From: a virus
IMG/VR virus record: IMGVR_UViG_3300025645_000426
Span: 1-24,983 of that record
DNA: 24,983 nucleotides
Reading direction: 5' to 3' (one strand)
Under the pieces are notes generated by a model, which saw nothing but the letters and a program-made list of their open reading frames with translations, made no database searches and had not been told where the DNA came from. Both the position numbers and the translations under genes were made by a program. This document shows, one piece after another, positions 1 through 6,479 of this stretch; positions within the stretch are counted from its first letter, which is position 1, and every line of letters starts with the position of its first letter.

Positions 1-376
1 AGCTCTTATGAAACTAAAAGAGAAGGTAGGTAGAATTGCAGAGAGTGGTGGTATTACAGGGCTGGACGGTCGTAGATTAATCGTAAGGTCTGAACACGCC
101 GCACTCAATACATTACTACAGGGCTGTGGAGCTATTATAGCTAAGCAGTGGATAGTTGACATTCAAGTAGCTCTAAAGAACTCTGGACTAGACAAACACT
201 GTAAGCAAGTAGTTATGGTGCATGATGAAGTACAGTTCGAGTGCGAAGAAGCCTATGCAGACCAATTAGGTAAGGTATTAGCAGCGGCGGCACAAACAGC
301 AGGAGAAACTCTAGGTATGCGAGTTCCTGTAGAGGCTGAGTATAAGATAGGAGATACGTGGTATGACACACACTAA
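1..376 (+). CDS. Family A (T7-type) DNA polymerase, C-terminal part
   Basis: This is the 3' end of a gene that enters from the left edge; the frame is open from base 2. The product is the palm/fingers end of a replicative T7 gp5-like DNA polymerase. The stretch GLDGRR..VRS.HAALNTLLQ closely resembles T7 gp5, and VMVHDEVQFEC contains polymerase motif C (HDE), which carries a catalytic metal-binding Asp. The end, with the G-DTWYDTH tail, matches the family's C-terminus. The stop codon lies inside the start of the next gene (14-base overlap). The exonuclease domain and the true start lie outside the window. The visible motifs make the family assignment secure. Confidence 0.95.
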   Translation, partial: ALMKLKEKVGRIAESGGITGLDGRRLIVRSEHAALNTLLQGCGAIIAKQWIVDIQVALKNSGLDKHCKQVVMVHDEVQFECEEAYADQLGKVLAAAAQTAGETLGMRVPVEAEYKIGDTWYDTH

Positions 377-578
377 AGATAGATTTAGAGTTAAGGAGTT
401 AACGTACAATAACGGTAAGACAAAGTATGTAGTAGAGCGATATCAGATTACATGGGCAGGGAAAGGATGGGTAAGTTATCACGATTGTGGAAACGTAGAA
501 GATGCTATAAGACTACGAGATACTCTTAATACTCAAGCGGCTTTGGTAACTGTAGTGTCTGAGAGGGTAATAACATAA
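363..578 (+). CDS. Small protein of unknown function (71 aa)
   Basis: A compact 71-residue protein whose ATG lies inside the last codons of the polymerase gene, so translation is probably coupled. It has no membrane segment, signal peptide or Cys pair. The sequence alternates basic and hydrophobic residues (KYVVERYQI, GWVSYHDCGN) and then has a short predicted helix (VEDAIRLRDTLN), compatible with a small alpha/beta fold. I do not recognise a family. Its place between the polymerase and the SSB suggests a replication accessory role, but that is only context. A promoter follows directly, so this is the last gene before a new transcription start. Confidence 0.7.
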   Translation: MTHTKDRFRVKELTYNNGKTKYVVERYQITWAGKGWVSYHDCGNVEDAIRLRDTLNTQAALVTVVSERVIT

Positions 579-593
579 AGAATAATAAAATGA

Positions 594-622
594 TTGACTT
601 ACGAACTAATAAGTGGTATAAT
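594..622 (+). promoter_or_regulatory. Sigma70-like promoter upstream of the SSB gene
   Basis: A -35 box TTGACT (594-599) and a -10 box TATAAT (617-622) are separated by exactly 17 bases. TGG directly precedes the -10, giving an extended -10 (TGN). It lies in the 95-base gap between the 71-aa gene and the SSB gene, with transcription expected to start near 629. The leader is about 45 bases and contains AGAGGT before the SSB start. This is close to consensus for host housekeeping sigma factor and matches two other promoters in this window. Confidence 0.85.
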
Positions 623-673
623 GTATACTGCTCAACCGAATTAAACTTAAATAACAAGTAGAGGTAATACATC

Positions 674-1084
674 ATGGCTAAACCAGTAAAATTAAGTAAT
701 GTTACATTGTTTTGGGCTAACTTGGCTAAACCTAGCACTATGTCTGGCAAGTATCAAGTAGATTTATCCCAACTAAGTAGCCGACAAGTAGAAGGCTTAG
801 AGAAAATGGGAGTATCTGTAAACAACAAAGGTGACGACCGTGAGTTCTTTGTAACATGTAAGAGTACGTATGCAATTGATGCTTACGATGTAGACGGTGC
901 AGTTATACGCGGCGCTCTAGTAGGTAATGAAAGCAAAGCTGATGTAGTAGTTACACCTTACGATTGGAAGTCTCCTACAGGCAAGAAAGGTACTAGCTTA
1001 GGTATTAATAAATTAGTCATTACAGATTTAGCAGTGTTCGAGAGTAACGATGAAATTGATATGAACGACGTAGAGGAGCTGTAG
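674..1084 (+). CDS. Single-stranded DNA-binding protein, T7 gp2.5-like
   Basis: A 136-residue protein, shorter than T7 gp2.5 (232 aa). It starts MAKPVKLSNVTLFWANL and has a beta-rich body with aromatic residues suited to an OB fold, and an acidic C-terminal tail (about 123-136: ESNDEIDMNDVEEL). In T7-type SSBs the acidic tail recruits polymerase and helicase-primase. The role would be coating single-stranded DNA and coordinating replication and recombination. It is the first gene after a strong promoter, with AGAGGT as ribosome binding site, and lies between polymerase and exonuclease as expected in T7-like modules. The assignment rests on tail, size and neighbours; overall identity to known SSBs was not computed. 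Confidence 0.75.
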   Translation: MAKPVKLSNVTLFWANLAKPSTMSGKYQVDLSQLSSRQVEGLEKMGVSVNNKGDDREFFVTCKSTYAIDAYDVDGAVIRGALVGNESKADVVVTPYDWKSPTGKKGTSLGINKLVITDLAVFESNDEIDMNDVEEL

Positions 1085-1085
1085 T

Positions 1086-1133
1086 GTGCGTTATATTGAT
1101 GACAGATGTACTGCGTACTCAGGGCGTAAGTAA
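1086..1133 (+). CDS. Possible 15-codon micro-ORF between SSB and exonuclease
   Basis: A GTG-initiated ORF (GTG then RYIDDRCTAYSGRK) exactly fills the gap between the SSB stop and the exonuclease ATG. AGAGGAG near the end of the SSB gene is a good Shine-Dalgarno for it. A second GTG ORF in another frame (1084-1137, 17 codons) uses the same ribosome binding site and ends by overlapping the exonuclease start (ATGA). Either could be real or simply keep ribosomes moving into the exonuclease gene, which has only a weak site of its own. Support is weak. Confidence 0.25.
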   Translation: MRYIDDRCTAYSGRK

Positions 1134-1808
1134 ATGATTGCCCTAATTGATGCAGATATGCTGACGTATCGTATCGGTTGGGCGTGTAATGAAGAGACTG
1201 AAAAGACTGCGGCGAGTGCGTTGCGGTCTTTCGTTTCTCAAATCCTTGTAAATCTCAAGGAAGTAGACTGGCAAGACTACGAGTTATTCTTGTCAGGCTC
1301 TACTAACTTTAGAAAAGACATAGCTGTTACTGCACCTTACAAGGGTAACAGAAAAGATTTAGAGAAGCCAGTTCATTATGCGTTCTTACGAGATACTATG
1401 CTTAACGAGTACGAAGCAGACTTATCAGTAGATGAAGAAGCTGATGACACAATAATGAAGAGATTTACAGAGCTAAACGGTGAAGGTATTATATCCTCAC
1501 TAGATAAAGACTTTGACCAGGGTGCAGGCTGGCATCATAACTTCGCTAAGAATGAGATATATTATGTTACAGAGGAAGAAGCGTTATTCAACTTCTATTC
1601 TCAGTTCCTAGAAGGTGATAGAATCGACAATATCATCGGAGTTAGGGGGATAGGTAAGGTTAAGGCTAGAAAGCTCTTAGAAGGCAAGACAGCTAAAGAG
1701 ATGTTTGAGATATGCGGTGATAAGTTAGGTAGTTACGAGAGAGCTTTAGAGAATGGTAGACTACTGTATCTTCGCAGATATGATAATGAGATATGGGAGA
1801 GTCCTTAA
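1134..1808 (+). CDS. 5'-3' exonuclease, PIN/FEN-like (T7 gp6 type)
   Basis: A 224-residue metal-dependent nuclease that in T7-like phages degrades host DNA, removes RNA primers and takes part in recombination. The N-terminus has the catalytic Asp pair ALIDAD (D6, D8). An acidic cluster DEEADD (100-105) follows, then SSLDKDFDQ (D124, D126). FLEGDRIDN (159-166) and a helix-hairpin-helix motif VRGIGKVKARKLL (about 170-182) come last, the order seen in FEN-like nucleases. All expected acidic metal ligands are present, so it should be active. The ATG follows a weak ribosome binding site (GGGCG). The stop TAA overlaps the start of endonuclease I (TAATG). Confidence 0.92.
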   Translation: MIALIDADMLTYRIGWACNEETEKTAASALRSFVSQILVNLKEVDWQDYELFLSGSTNFRKDIAVTAPYKGNRKDLEKPVHYAFLRDTMLNEYEADLSVDEEADDTIMKRFTELNGEGIISSLDKDFDQGAGWHHNFAKNEIYYVTEEEALFNFYSQFLEGDRIDNIIGVRGIGKVKARKLLEGKTAKEMFEICGDKLGSYERALENGRLLYLRRYDNEIWESP

Positions 1809-2215
1809 TGAAAGCTAAAGCAAGTAGTTATTATCGCTCAGGCTTAGAAGGTAAAGTAGCTAAACTACTACCTAGAAACATGTTTAAGTATGAGCCTTTT
1901 ACAATACCCTATACAACATATCGAAACTATACACCAGACTTCGTAGCTGGTGAGTTCGATGAGTATATTGTAGAAGTAAAAGGTTTCTTCAGGGTGGGGG
2001 ACACGCAAAAGTACAAAGCAATACGCGACTCTCTACCTGAGAATCAAGAGTTAATATTCATGTTAGCAGATAAGAATAAGAAAGTACGAAAAGGAGCTAA
2101 GATGACTATGGGACAGTGGTGTGCTAAAGAGAAAATCACTGGCTTTGACCTTAAAGAGATGGACGCATTTTTGGAGTATTGTACTGATGACCGTACCGAA
2201 GTACAGAGAAGTTAA
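1808..2215 (+). CDS. Endonuclease I, Holliday-junction resolvase (T7 gp3 type)
   Basis: A 135-residue resolvase that cuts branched DNA. In T7 it resolves junctions before packaging and breaks down host DNA. RSGLEGKVAKLL matches the T7 gp3 N-terminal helix, and the catalytic set is complete: E14, E29, D44 (YTPDF), E56 and K58 (VEVKG), with E14-E29 spacing of 15 as in T7 (E20-E35). I chose the ATG at 1808, which overlaps the exonuclease stop as TAATG and has GGGAGAG upstream; an ATG five codons earlier (1793) sits inside that ribosome binding site. The 3' end overlaps the next gene by 29 bases. Confidence 0.93.
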   Translation: MKAKASSYYRSGLEGKVAKLLPRNMFKYEPFTIPYTTYRNYTPDFVAGEFDEYIVEVKGFFRVGDTQKYKAIRDSLPENQELIFMLADKNKKVRKGAKMTMGQWCAKEKITGFDLKEMDAFLEYCTDDRTEVQRS

Positions 2216-2723
2216 TCTAAAGAGACGTTACGGATTAACTCTAGCGGATTATGACGCGCATGTAGAAAGCCAAGACGGTAAGTGTATACTATGTAGTTCA
2301 GAGACTAATCCACTACATGTAGACCACTGCCATGAAACTAATGAGATACGAGGACTACTCTGCCTTAACTGCAATACAGGACTAGGTAAGTTTAAGGAGA
2401 GTGCAGAGCTACTCGGTAAAGCTAAGGATTACATAATGACAGCAGATGTAAAGAAAGATAGAGCAGAAACAATAGTAGGAGGTGTATACGATAGAGGAGT
2501 ACATTACCGATATCAGTACAAAGGAGTTAAACTAGACCCTTTCCGTATAGCTAAGATATACAATTGCAATGGTGTACAGCTAACGATACTAAAGAAAGTA
2601 TTAGTAGTAGGCGAAAGAGGACATAAGAGTGCTGTAGAGGACTACAGAGACATTATTAACGCCGCTAGTAGAGCTATAGAGATGCTAGAGGAAGACTTAC
2701 TAGACACAGAAGGAGATTCATAA
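2187..2723 (+). CDS. Endonuclease VII domain fused to DUF3310 (gp1.7-like) domain
   Basis: A 178-residue two-domain protein. Residues about 10-83 are a recombination endonuclease VII (HNH) domain: zinc ligands C33/C36 and C59/C62, HVDHCHET with D46 at the place of the T4 catalytic Asp, and N63 after the second Cys pair. Residues about 104-170 look like DUF3310, the family of the T7 gp1.7 nucleotide kinase and phage SaV1: VHY at its start, a middle helix, then GERGHKSAVEDYRD and a helix AIEMLEED. The first domain would resolve or nick branched DNA; the second may act on nucleotides. I chose the ATG at 2187 because upstream residues are a shadow of endonuclease I. The DUF3310 match is by eye. 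Confidence 0.8.
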   Translation: MTVPKYREVNLKRRYGLTLADYDAHVESQDGKCILCSSETNPLHVDHCHETNEIRGLLCLNCNTGLGKFKESAELLGKAKDYIMTADVKKDRAETIVGGVYDRGVHYRYQYKGVKLDPFRIAKIYNCNGVQLTILKKVLVVGERGHKSAVEDYRDIINAASRAIEMLEEDLLDTEGDS

Positions 2724-2773
2724 TGTTTGCACAATTAGTATTAATAAACTGTAGTCTAAAGATTTGGAGTTAA
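2723..2773 (+). CDS. Possible 16-aa micro-ORF
   Basis: ATG overlaps the stop of the preceding gene (TAATG) and has a strong Shine-Dalgarno AAGGAG nine bases upstream. The 16-residue product (MFAQLVLINCSLKIWS) is hydrophobic. Its stop lies one base before the next ATG. The packing and ribosome site suggest it is translated, either for a product or to pass ribosomes on. No family recognised. Confidence 0.35.
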   Translation: MFAQLVLINCSLKIWS

Positions 2774-2774
2774 T

Positions 2775-2945
2775 ATGCCCTTAACATATACAGACTTATG
2801 TGAAAAACTACAGAAGCTGGACGAGATAACCTTAATGGAACTATTAGAGATTAGCTCAGAAGACTTAGTAGAGCGTTTTCAGGATAAGATTGAACAGAAA
2901 CGAGACTTCTTTGAAAAAGACTTAGAGGATGAAATTTATGATTAA
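2775..2945 (+). CDS. Small acidic protein of unknown function (56 aa)
   Basis: A 56-residue, strongly acidic, helical protein. After an N-terminal helix (YTDLCEKLQKLDEI) comes LLEISSEDLVERFQDKIEQK and an acidic end (DLEDEIYD). GGAGTTAAT gives a clear ribosome binding site. Small proteins with this LLEISSEDLVERF-like motif occur in other podoviruses from memory, without known function. It may be an adaptor or inhibitor; nothing in the sequence points to an enzyme. It sits between the DNA-metabolism genes and nrdB in a run of small co-oriented genes. Confidence 0.75.
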   Translation: MPLTYTDLCEKLQKLDEITLMELLEISSEDLVERFQDKIEQKRDFFEKDLEDEIYD

Positions 2946-2968
2946 ACTGATGCAAGAGGTACTTATTA

Positions 2969-3178
2969 ATGGAAGATGAATTTAACTTTAACAGCACACC
3001 CTTCAGCAAGCATAGCAGGACTAACGAGCTTCTCTTCTTCGGTATGCCGTTGTTTGGGGGCTGGCTACCCTTCATAGGTTTTAGGACTGAAGACGTAGAA
3101 GATATTAGATATAGAGCCTTTATAGCTGAGTGGTGTATGTATTCAGTAGGTTATGTGACGCACATAGAGGGGTTGTAA
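2969..3178 (+). CDS. Small protein of unknown function (69 aa)
   Basis: A 69-residue product with an aromatic, glycine-rich centre (LLFFGMPLFGGWLPFIGF) that could be a single membrane-associated segment, followed by an acidic part (TEDVEDIRYRAF) and an aromatic end. AAGAGGT precedes the ATG. The stop TAA overlaps the next start as TAATG, as in other confirmed genes here. No family recognised. A small inner-membrane or membrane-bound host-takeover protein is possible, but that is inference from hydrophobicity only. Confidence 0.6.
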   Translation: MEDEFNFNSTPFSKHSRTNELLFFGMPLFGGWLPFIGFRTEDVEDIRYRAFIAEWCMYSVGYVTHIEGL

Positions 3179-3360
3179 TGACTAAGAACCAAACAGACTT
3201 TGAAGACGTGGACGTTCCTAGTAAGACTCCTAACTGGAAAAGCTCCTACACTAAACAGATGGAGCTTAATCTAGAAGCTATAAAAGATGCTGTTGATGAG
3301 TGTCACGAGGATATACAAGAGAAAATAGATAGGCTTATAGAGACACAGGAGAAGTGCTAA
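3178..3360 (+). CDS. Small coiled-coil protein of unknown function (60 aa)
   Basis: A 60-residue protein starting MTKNQTDFEDVDVPSK. The second half is a charged helix (LEAIKDAVDECHEDIQEKIDRLIE) with heptad-like spacing of hydrophobic residues, so a short coiled coil is likely. I chose the ATG that overlaps the upstream stop (TAATG, with GAGGGG before it) rather than one 16 codons earlier inside the previous gene. No family recognised; the gene belongs to the small-gene cluster before nrdB. Confidence 0.65.
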   Translation: MTKNQTDFEDVDVPSKTPNWKSSYTKQMELNLEAIKDAVDECHEDIQEKIDRLIETQEKC

Positions 3361-3361
3361 C

Positions 3362-3409
3362 ATGCTCAAAAACTATACAGTTATTAGAAAAGCAAAGGAG
3401 AATACATGA
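3362..3409 (+). CDS. Possible 15-aa micro-ORF
   Basis: An ATG one base after the preceding stop opens a 15-codon basic peptide (MLKNYTVIRKAKENT), with AGGAG ten bases upstream. Its TGA stop overlaps the next ATG (ATGA). Tight packing and the ribosome site are the only support. Confidence 0.3.
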   Translation: MLKNYTVIRKAKENT

Positions 3410-3477
3410 GTATAAGAGGTGGTACACATGAAAGTGTATTTGTAACTAAATACAAAGAAGTTGATACATTAAAATAA
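3406..3477 (+). CDS. Possible 23-aa peptide gene
   Basis: A 23-codon ORF starting MSIRGGTHESVFVTKYK, preceded by a very strong Shine-Dalgarno (AAAGGAGAATAC). The same 12-base phrase AAGGAGAATACA also precedes the 23-codon PqqA-like gene near 6.39 kb. It ends 17 bases before the nrdB start. No known peptide family recognised, and it does not resemble PqqA. Confidence 0.4.
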   Translation: MSIRGGTHESVFVTKYKEVDTLK

Positions 3478-3494
3478 TAATAGAGGAATAACTT

Positions 3495-4451
3495 GTGGAA
3501 TTACCAAGATTACTACAACCGAAAGATACATATACTATTGATTATCCACAAGCTATTGCCTACGCTGAAGCACAGCAGGATATCTTCTGGACTGCCAATG
3601 AAATTGATATGGAGAAAGACCTACATGGTTTAAAGACAGACCTTACCAAAGCAGAGTACACAGCAGTTACAACAGCTCTTAAACTGTTTACTTTATACGA
3701 GCTTAAGGTAGGTGATTATTGGCTAGAGTATGTATTTAAGACCTTTAAAAGACCTGACATTCAGCGTATGGCTAGTGTGTTTGGATTCTTTGAGTTAAAT
3801 GTACATGCTCCATTCTATAATAAAGTAAATGAGGTCTTAGGGCTTAACACTGATGAGTTCTATGAATCTTATAAAGAGAACAAAGTACTGTCTGGGCGTA
3901 TGGAGTGGCTAGATAGTGCCTTCACTAAGGATACAGCTTGGAACGTAGCGTTAGCTAGTATTGTAGAGGGTGCTATCTTATATAGTAACTTTGCCTTCTT
4001 CAAGCACTTCCAAGCTACTGGTAAGAATAAGTTAGTAAACTTGTGTGCAGGTATCAACTTCAGTGTACGTGATGAGAACCTCCACAGTGAGGCAGGAGCG
4101 TGGTTATTTAGGACACTGGTAGCAGAGCAAGAGTTAGATAGAAATATCTACTTAGAGAGGCTTACAGAGGCTTGTAGCACTATCTATGAGCATGAAGCTG
4201 GTATCATAGACCTACTCTTCAAAGAAGGTAACATAAAAGGTATTACACCTGAGCAGATGAAGCATTTCGTACAAGCTAGATTAGACTTGTGTATGAACCA
4301 ATTAGGGTTTGACAAAGTATATAATCCAAGCTATGACCCTATTAGTAAGTGGTTCTATACCAATATCAATAGCGGTCAATTACACGACTTCTTTCATAAG
4401 CAGGGTAATAATTATAATCGAAATTGGGTAGAGGGGAGGTTTAAATGGTGA
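3495..4451 (+). CDS. nrdB: Ribonucleotide reductase, class I beta (radical) subunit
   Basis: A 318-residue ferritin-like R2 subunit that generates the radical used by the alpha subunit to make dNTPs. Visible ligands are E158 (VEGAILYSNF), E194 and H197 (RDENLH) in the second half, and E69 (LYELKVGDYW), E100 and H104 (FELNVH) in the first. Two points differ from textbook R2: the first carboxylate appears to be Glu rather than Asp, and the usual ExxH reads ExxxH. The radical position is therefore Phe107 or Tyr108, depending on the alignment anchor. The start is GTG at 3495 with AGAGGAAT upstream; the next ATG would remove the N-terminal region. It overlaps nrdA by seven bases. Confidence 0.93.
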   Translation: MELPRLLQPKDTYTIDYPQAIAYAEAQQDIFWTANEIDMEKDLHGLKTDLTKAEYTAVTTALKLFTLYELKVGDYWLEYVFKTFKRPDIQRMASVFGFFELNVHAPFYNKVNEVLGLNTDEFYESYKENKVLSGRMEWLDSAFTKDTAWNVALASIVEGAILYSNFAFFKHFQATGKNKLVNLCAGINFSVRDENLHSEAGAWLFRTLVAEQELDRNIYLERLTEACSTIYEHEAGIIDLLFKEGNIKGITPEQMKHFVQARLDLCMNQLGFDKVYNPSYDPISKWFYTNINSGQLHDFFHKQGNNYNRNWVEGRFKW

Positions 4452-6145
4452 GTAGTATCTATGATGAACTAAGTAAAGAACGTAAAGAGTTACAAACAAT
4501 CGGTAAGCTACCATCTTGGACAACGACTCCAGCATGGCAGTTACTAAAGGAGAAATATACAACTGATGAATACCCAGACCTATACTCTATCTACAAACGA
4601 ATCAGTAGTAGTGCCGCCAGACACATGGGTGCGGATAAAGAACACTATGAACGAGTATTCTTCAATCTACTCTGGAGAGGGTGGCTTGCTTGTTCAACCC
4701 CTGTCATCGCAAACATGGGTACAACCAGAGGGTGTCCCGTATCATGTTCAGGTAACTTTGTAGGAGATAGCGTATATGAATTCTATGAGTCCCAAAAAGA
4801 GATTGCAGTTCTTACAAAGAATGGCTTTGGAACTAGTTCTTACCTTGGAAACATTAGAGGACGAGGAAGACCTATCAGTAGTGGAGGGACAGCTTCAGGT
4901 GTGCTACCAGTCCTCAAAGATTTTATCCAACTATCTAGGGACGTATCACAGGGTAATACACGGAGAGGTGCTTGGGCAGGTTATATCGAAATCGAACACG
5001 AAGACTTCTGGGAAATCATTACCTACCTCCAAAACAACCCAGACGACTTCAACCTCGGATGGATTATCTCTGACGAATACATCGCCAAGCTCAATTCGGG
5101 CGATGGAGAAGCTCTTGAGCGATACCAAAGAGCCTTAAGAGTTAAGATGCTCACTGGTAAAGGTTACTTCTTCTTTACTGATAGAGTACATGACCAACAG
5201 CCACAACTGTATAAAGACCAGAACCTACGATGTACAGCAAGTCAGTTATGTACAGAGATTACATTACACAGTGATGAGTTCCATACCTATACGTGTGTAT
5301 TAAGTAGTATGAACCTTAGCTTGTATGATGAATGGAAAGATACAGATGCAGTACAGAATAGTATCATCTTCCTAGACTGTGTAGCTGAAGAGTTTATTCA
5401 GATGGGTAAGGGTATTAAGGGCTTAGAGAAAGCAGTACGCTTCACAGAGAAGTCAAGAGCATTAGGATTAGGTGCATTAGGTTATCATACCTATCTTCAA
5501 TCTAAGTCTATTCCTTTTGAGTCTTTTGAGGCACATCAGCTTAACAAGGATATATTCAAACATATCCGTAAAGAAGCTAACATAGCCACTAAGAAGTTAG
5601 CTAAGATACTTGGTGAACCAGAATGGTGTAAGGGTTATGGGGTGCGTAATACACATCTACTAGCTATTGCTCCTAATACATCTAGTGCTTTAGTGTGTGG
5701 TAGTGTATCTCAGGGTATTGAACCAGTGTATAAGAACGCCTTTGTTCAAGGTAGTGCTGGTGGGGAGATTAACCGAGTTAACAGTGAACTGATTAAAGTA
5801 TTGGAGGCTTATGGACAATATAATGATGAGACTATTAGCAGTATCATTAATAATGGGGGTAGCGTTAGCCATCTGGGATATCTTACCGAGTTAGAGAAAG
5901 ATGTATTCAAGACAGCCTTTGAGATTAATCAAGAGTCTATCATACGTCTAGCGAGTGCAAGACAAAAGTATATCTGTCAAGCACAATCTATTAATCTATT
6001 CTTTCCTGCGGATGAAAGTGAAGAAGTAATTAGTGCTGTACACAAGTTAGCCTTTAATGATAAGTACATTAAGTCATTGTACTACATTAGAAGTGAAGCA
6101 GGTGTTCAGGGGTCTACGGGTGAGTGTGTAGCGTGTGAAGGCTAA
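4445..6145 (+). CDS. nrdA: Ribonucleotide reductase, class I alpha (catalytic) subunit
   Basis: A 566-residue catalytic subunit, shorter than bacterial NrdA (about 760 aa) and without an N-terminal ATP-cone, so overall allosteric inhibition by dATP is probably absent. Visible: STPVIANMG, C101 (PVSCSG) and C284 (TYTCVLSSMNL) as the redox pair; C269 and E271 (QLCTEI) in the active site; Y546-Y547 (SLYYIRS) for radical transfer; and C561/C564 at the C-terminus for rereduction. The position equivalent to E. coli Asn437 (NLCLE) is Gln267. The gene has a strong ribosome binding site (GGGGAGG) and overlaps nrdB, so the subunits are co-translated. It provides deoxynucleotides for phage replication. 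Confidence 0.94.
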   Translation: MVSSIYDELSKERKELQTIGKLPSWTTTPAWQLLKEKYTTDEYPDLYSIYKRISSSAARHMGADKEHYERVFFNLLWRGWLACSTPVIANMGTTRGCPVSCSGNFVGDSVYEFYESQKEIAVLTKNGFGTSSYLGNIRGRGRPISSGGTASGVLPVLKDFIQLSRDVSQGNTRRGAWAGYIEIEHEDFWEIITYLQNNPDDFNLGWIISDEYIAKLNSGDGEALERYQRALRVKMLTGKGYFFFTDRVHDQQPQLYKDQNLRCTASQLCTEITLHSDEFHTYTCVLSSMNLSLYDEWKDTDAVQNSIIFLDCVAEEFIQMGKGIKGLEKAVRFTEKSRALGLGALGYHTYLQSKSIPFESFEAHQLNKDIFKHIRKEANIATKKLAKILGEPEWCKGYGVRNTHLLAIAPNTSSALVCGSVSQGIEPVYKNAFVQGSAGGEINRVNSELIKVLEAYGQYNDETISSIINNGGSVSHLGYLTELEKDVFKTAFEINQESIIRLASARQKYICQAQSINLFFPADESEEVISAVHKLAFNDKYIKSLYYIRSEAGVQGSTGECVACEG

Positions 6146-6154
6146 GGAGGTAGA

Positions 6155-6325
6155 ATGGCGGCTACGAATGATATAACAGGAGACAAACTAATCTCTAGAG
6201 CTTCTACAAAGGTATACAATGAAAACTATGAACGTATCTTTGGTAAGACTAAGTTAGAAGAAAAACTAGAACGAGAGAGATTAGAAGAGGAAAAAGCTGA
6301 GAAATGTAAAGAAGAATCCCTATAG
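6155..6325 (+). CDS. Small charged protein of unknown function (56 aa)
   Basis: A 56-residue protein directly after nrdA with AAGGAGG as ribosome binding site. The N-terminus reads [15 protein letters not shown], then a linker with [11 protein letters not shown], then a highly charged helix ([17 protein letters not shown]) likely to form a coiled coil. Small proteins with NDITGDKL and ..YRDNYDRIF-like motifs are common in tailed phages, from memory, without known function. The TAG stop lies within the -35 box of the following promoter. Confidence 0.75.
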   Translation: MAATNDITGDKLISRASTKVYNENYERIFGKTKLEEKLERERLEEEKAEKCKEESL

Positions 6326-6351
6326 ACTTTTTAGCTTATTTGTGGTATAAT
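6323..6351 (+). promoter_or_regulatory. Sigma70-like promoter of the PqqA-like gene
   Basis: A -35 box TAGACT (6323-6328) and a -10 box TATAAT (6346-6351) with a 17-base spacer; TGG precedes the -10, giving an extended -10. Eleven bases from the end of the spacer through the -10 (TGTGGTATAAT) differ by one base from the promoter at 594-622. Expected transcription start is near 6358, about 36 bases before the PqqA-like ATG. It gives the peptide gene its own transcription. Confidence 0.8.
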
Positions 6352-6393
6352 AACAACAGTGTAATAAAGCACTATAACAAGGAGAATACAATC

Positions 6394-6465
6394 ATGTGGA
6401 CTAAACCAGAATACAACGATATGCGTTTTGGCTTTGAAGTTACAATGTATATTTGTAATCGCTAA
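6394..6465 (+). CDS. pqqA: PqqA-like coenzyme PQQ precursor peptide (23 aa)
   Basis: A 23-codon ORF whose product matches PqqA, the ribosomal peptide from which pyrroloquinoline quinone is built. It begins MWTKPEY, then D9 and R11, and contains FGFEVTMY with E15 and Y19, the Glu-x-x-x-Tyr pair that radical-SAM enzyme PqqE joins while PqqD presents the peptide; it ends NR. Length and spacing equal those of gammaproteobacterial PqqA. AAGGAG lies nine bases before the ATG; the gene has its own promoter upstream and a terminator 14 bases downstream, forming a transcript of roughly 155 bases. No other pqq gene is visible, so host PqqB-E would be needed. The assignment is by eye against the family consensus from memory, which is distinctive. 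Confidence 0.9.
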   Translation: MWTKPEYNDMRFGFEVTMYICNR

Positions 6466-6479
6466 GCTCTAGAAACAAC

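Noticed and set aside
2121-2186. Extended N-terminus of the endonuclease VII fusion protein
   Set aside because: These 22 codons lie in the endonuclease I gene in another frame, and the ATG at 2187 starts just before the family-like sequence.
3460-3480. TTGATA followed by an AT-rich stretch before nrdB as a possible promoter
   Set aside because: No -10 box at proper spacing; nrdB is most simply read from the upstream promoter.
4776-5138. 120-codon plus-strand ORF within nrdA
   Set aside because: It overlaps the catalytic core of nrdA in another frame and shows no family features.
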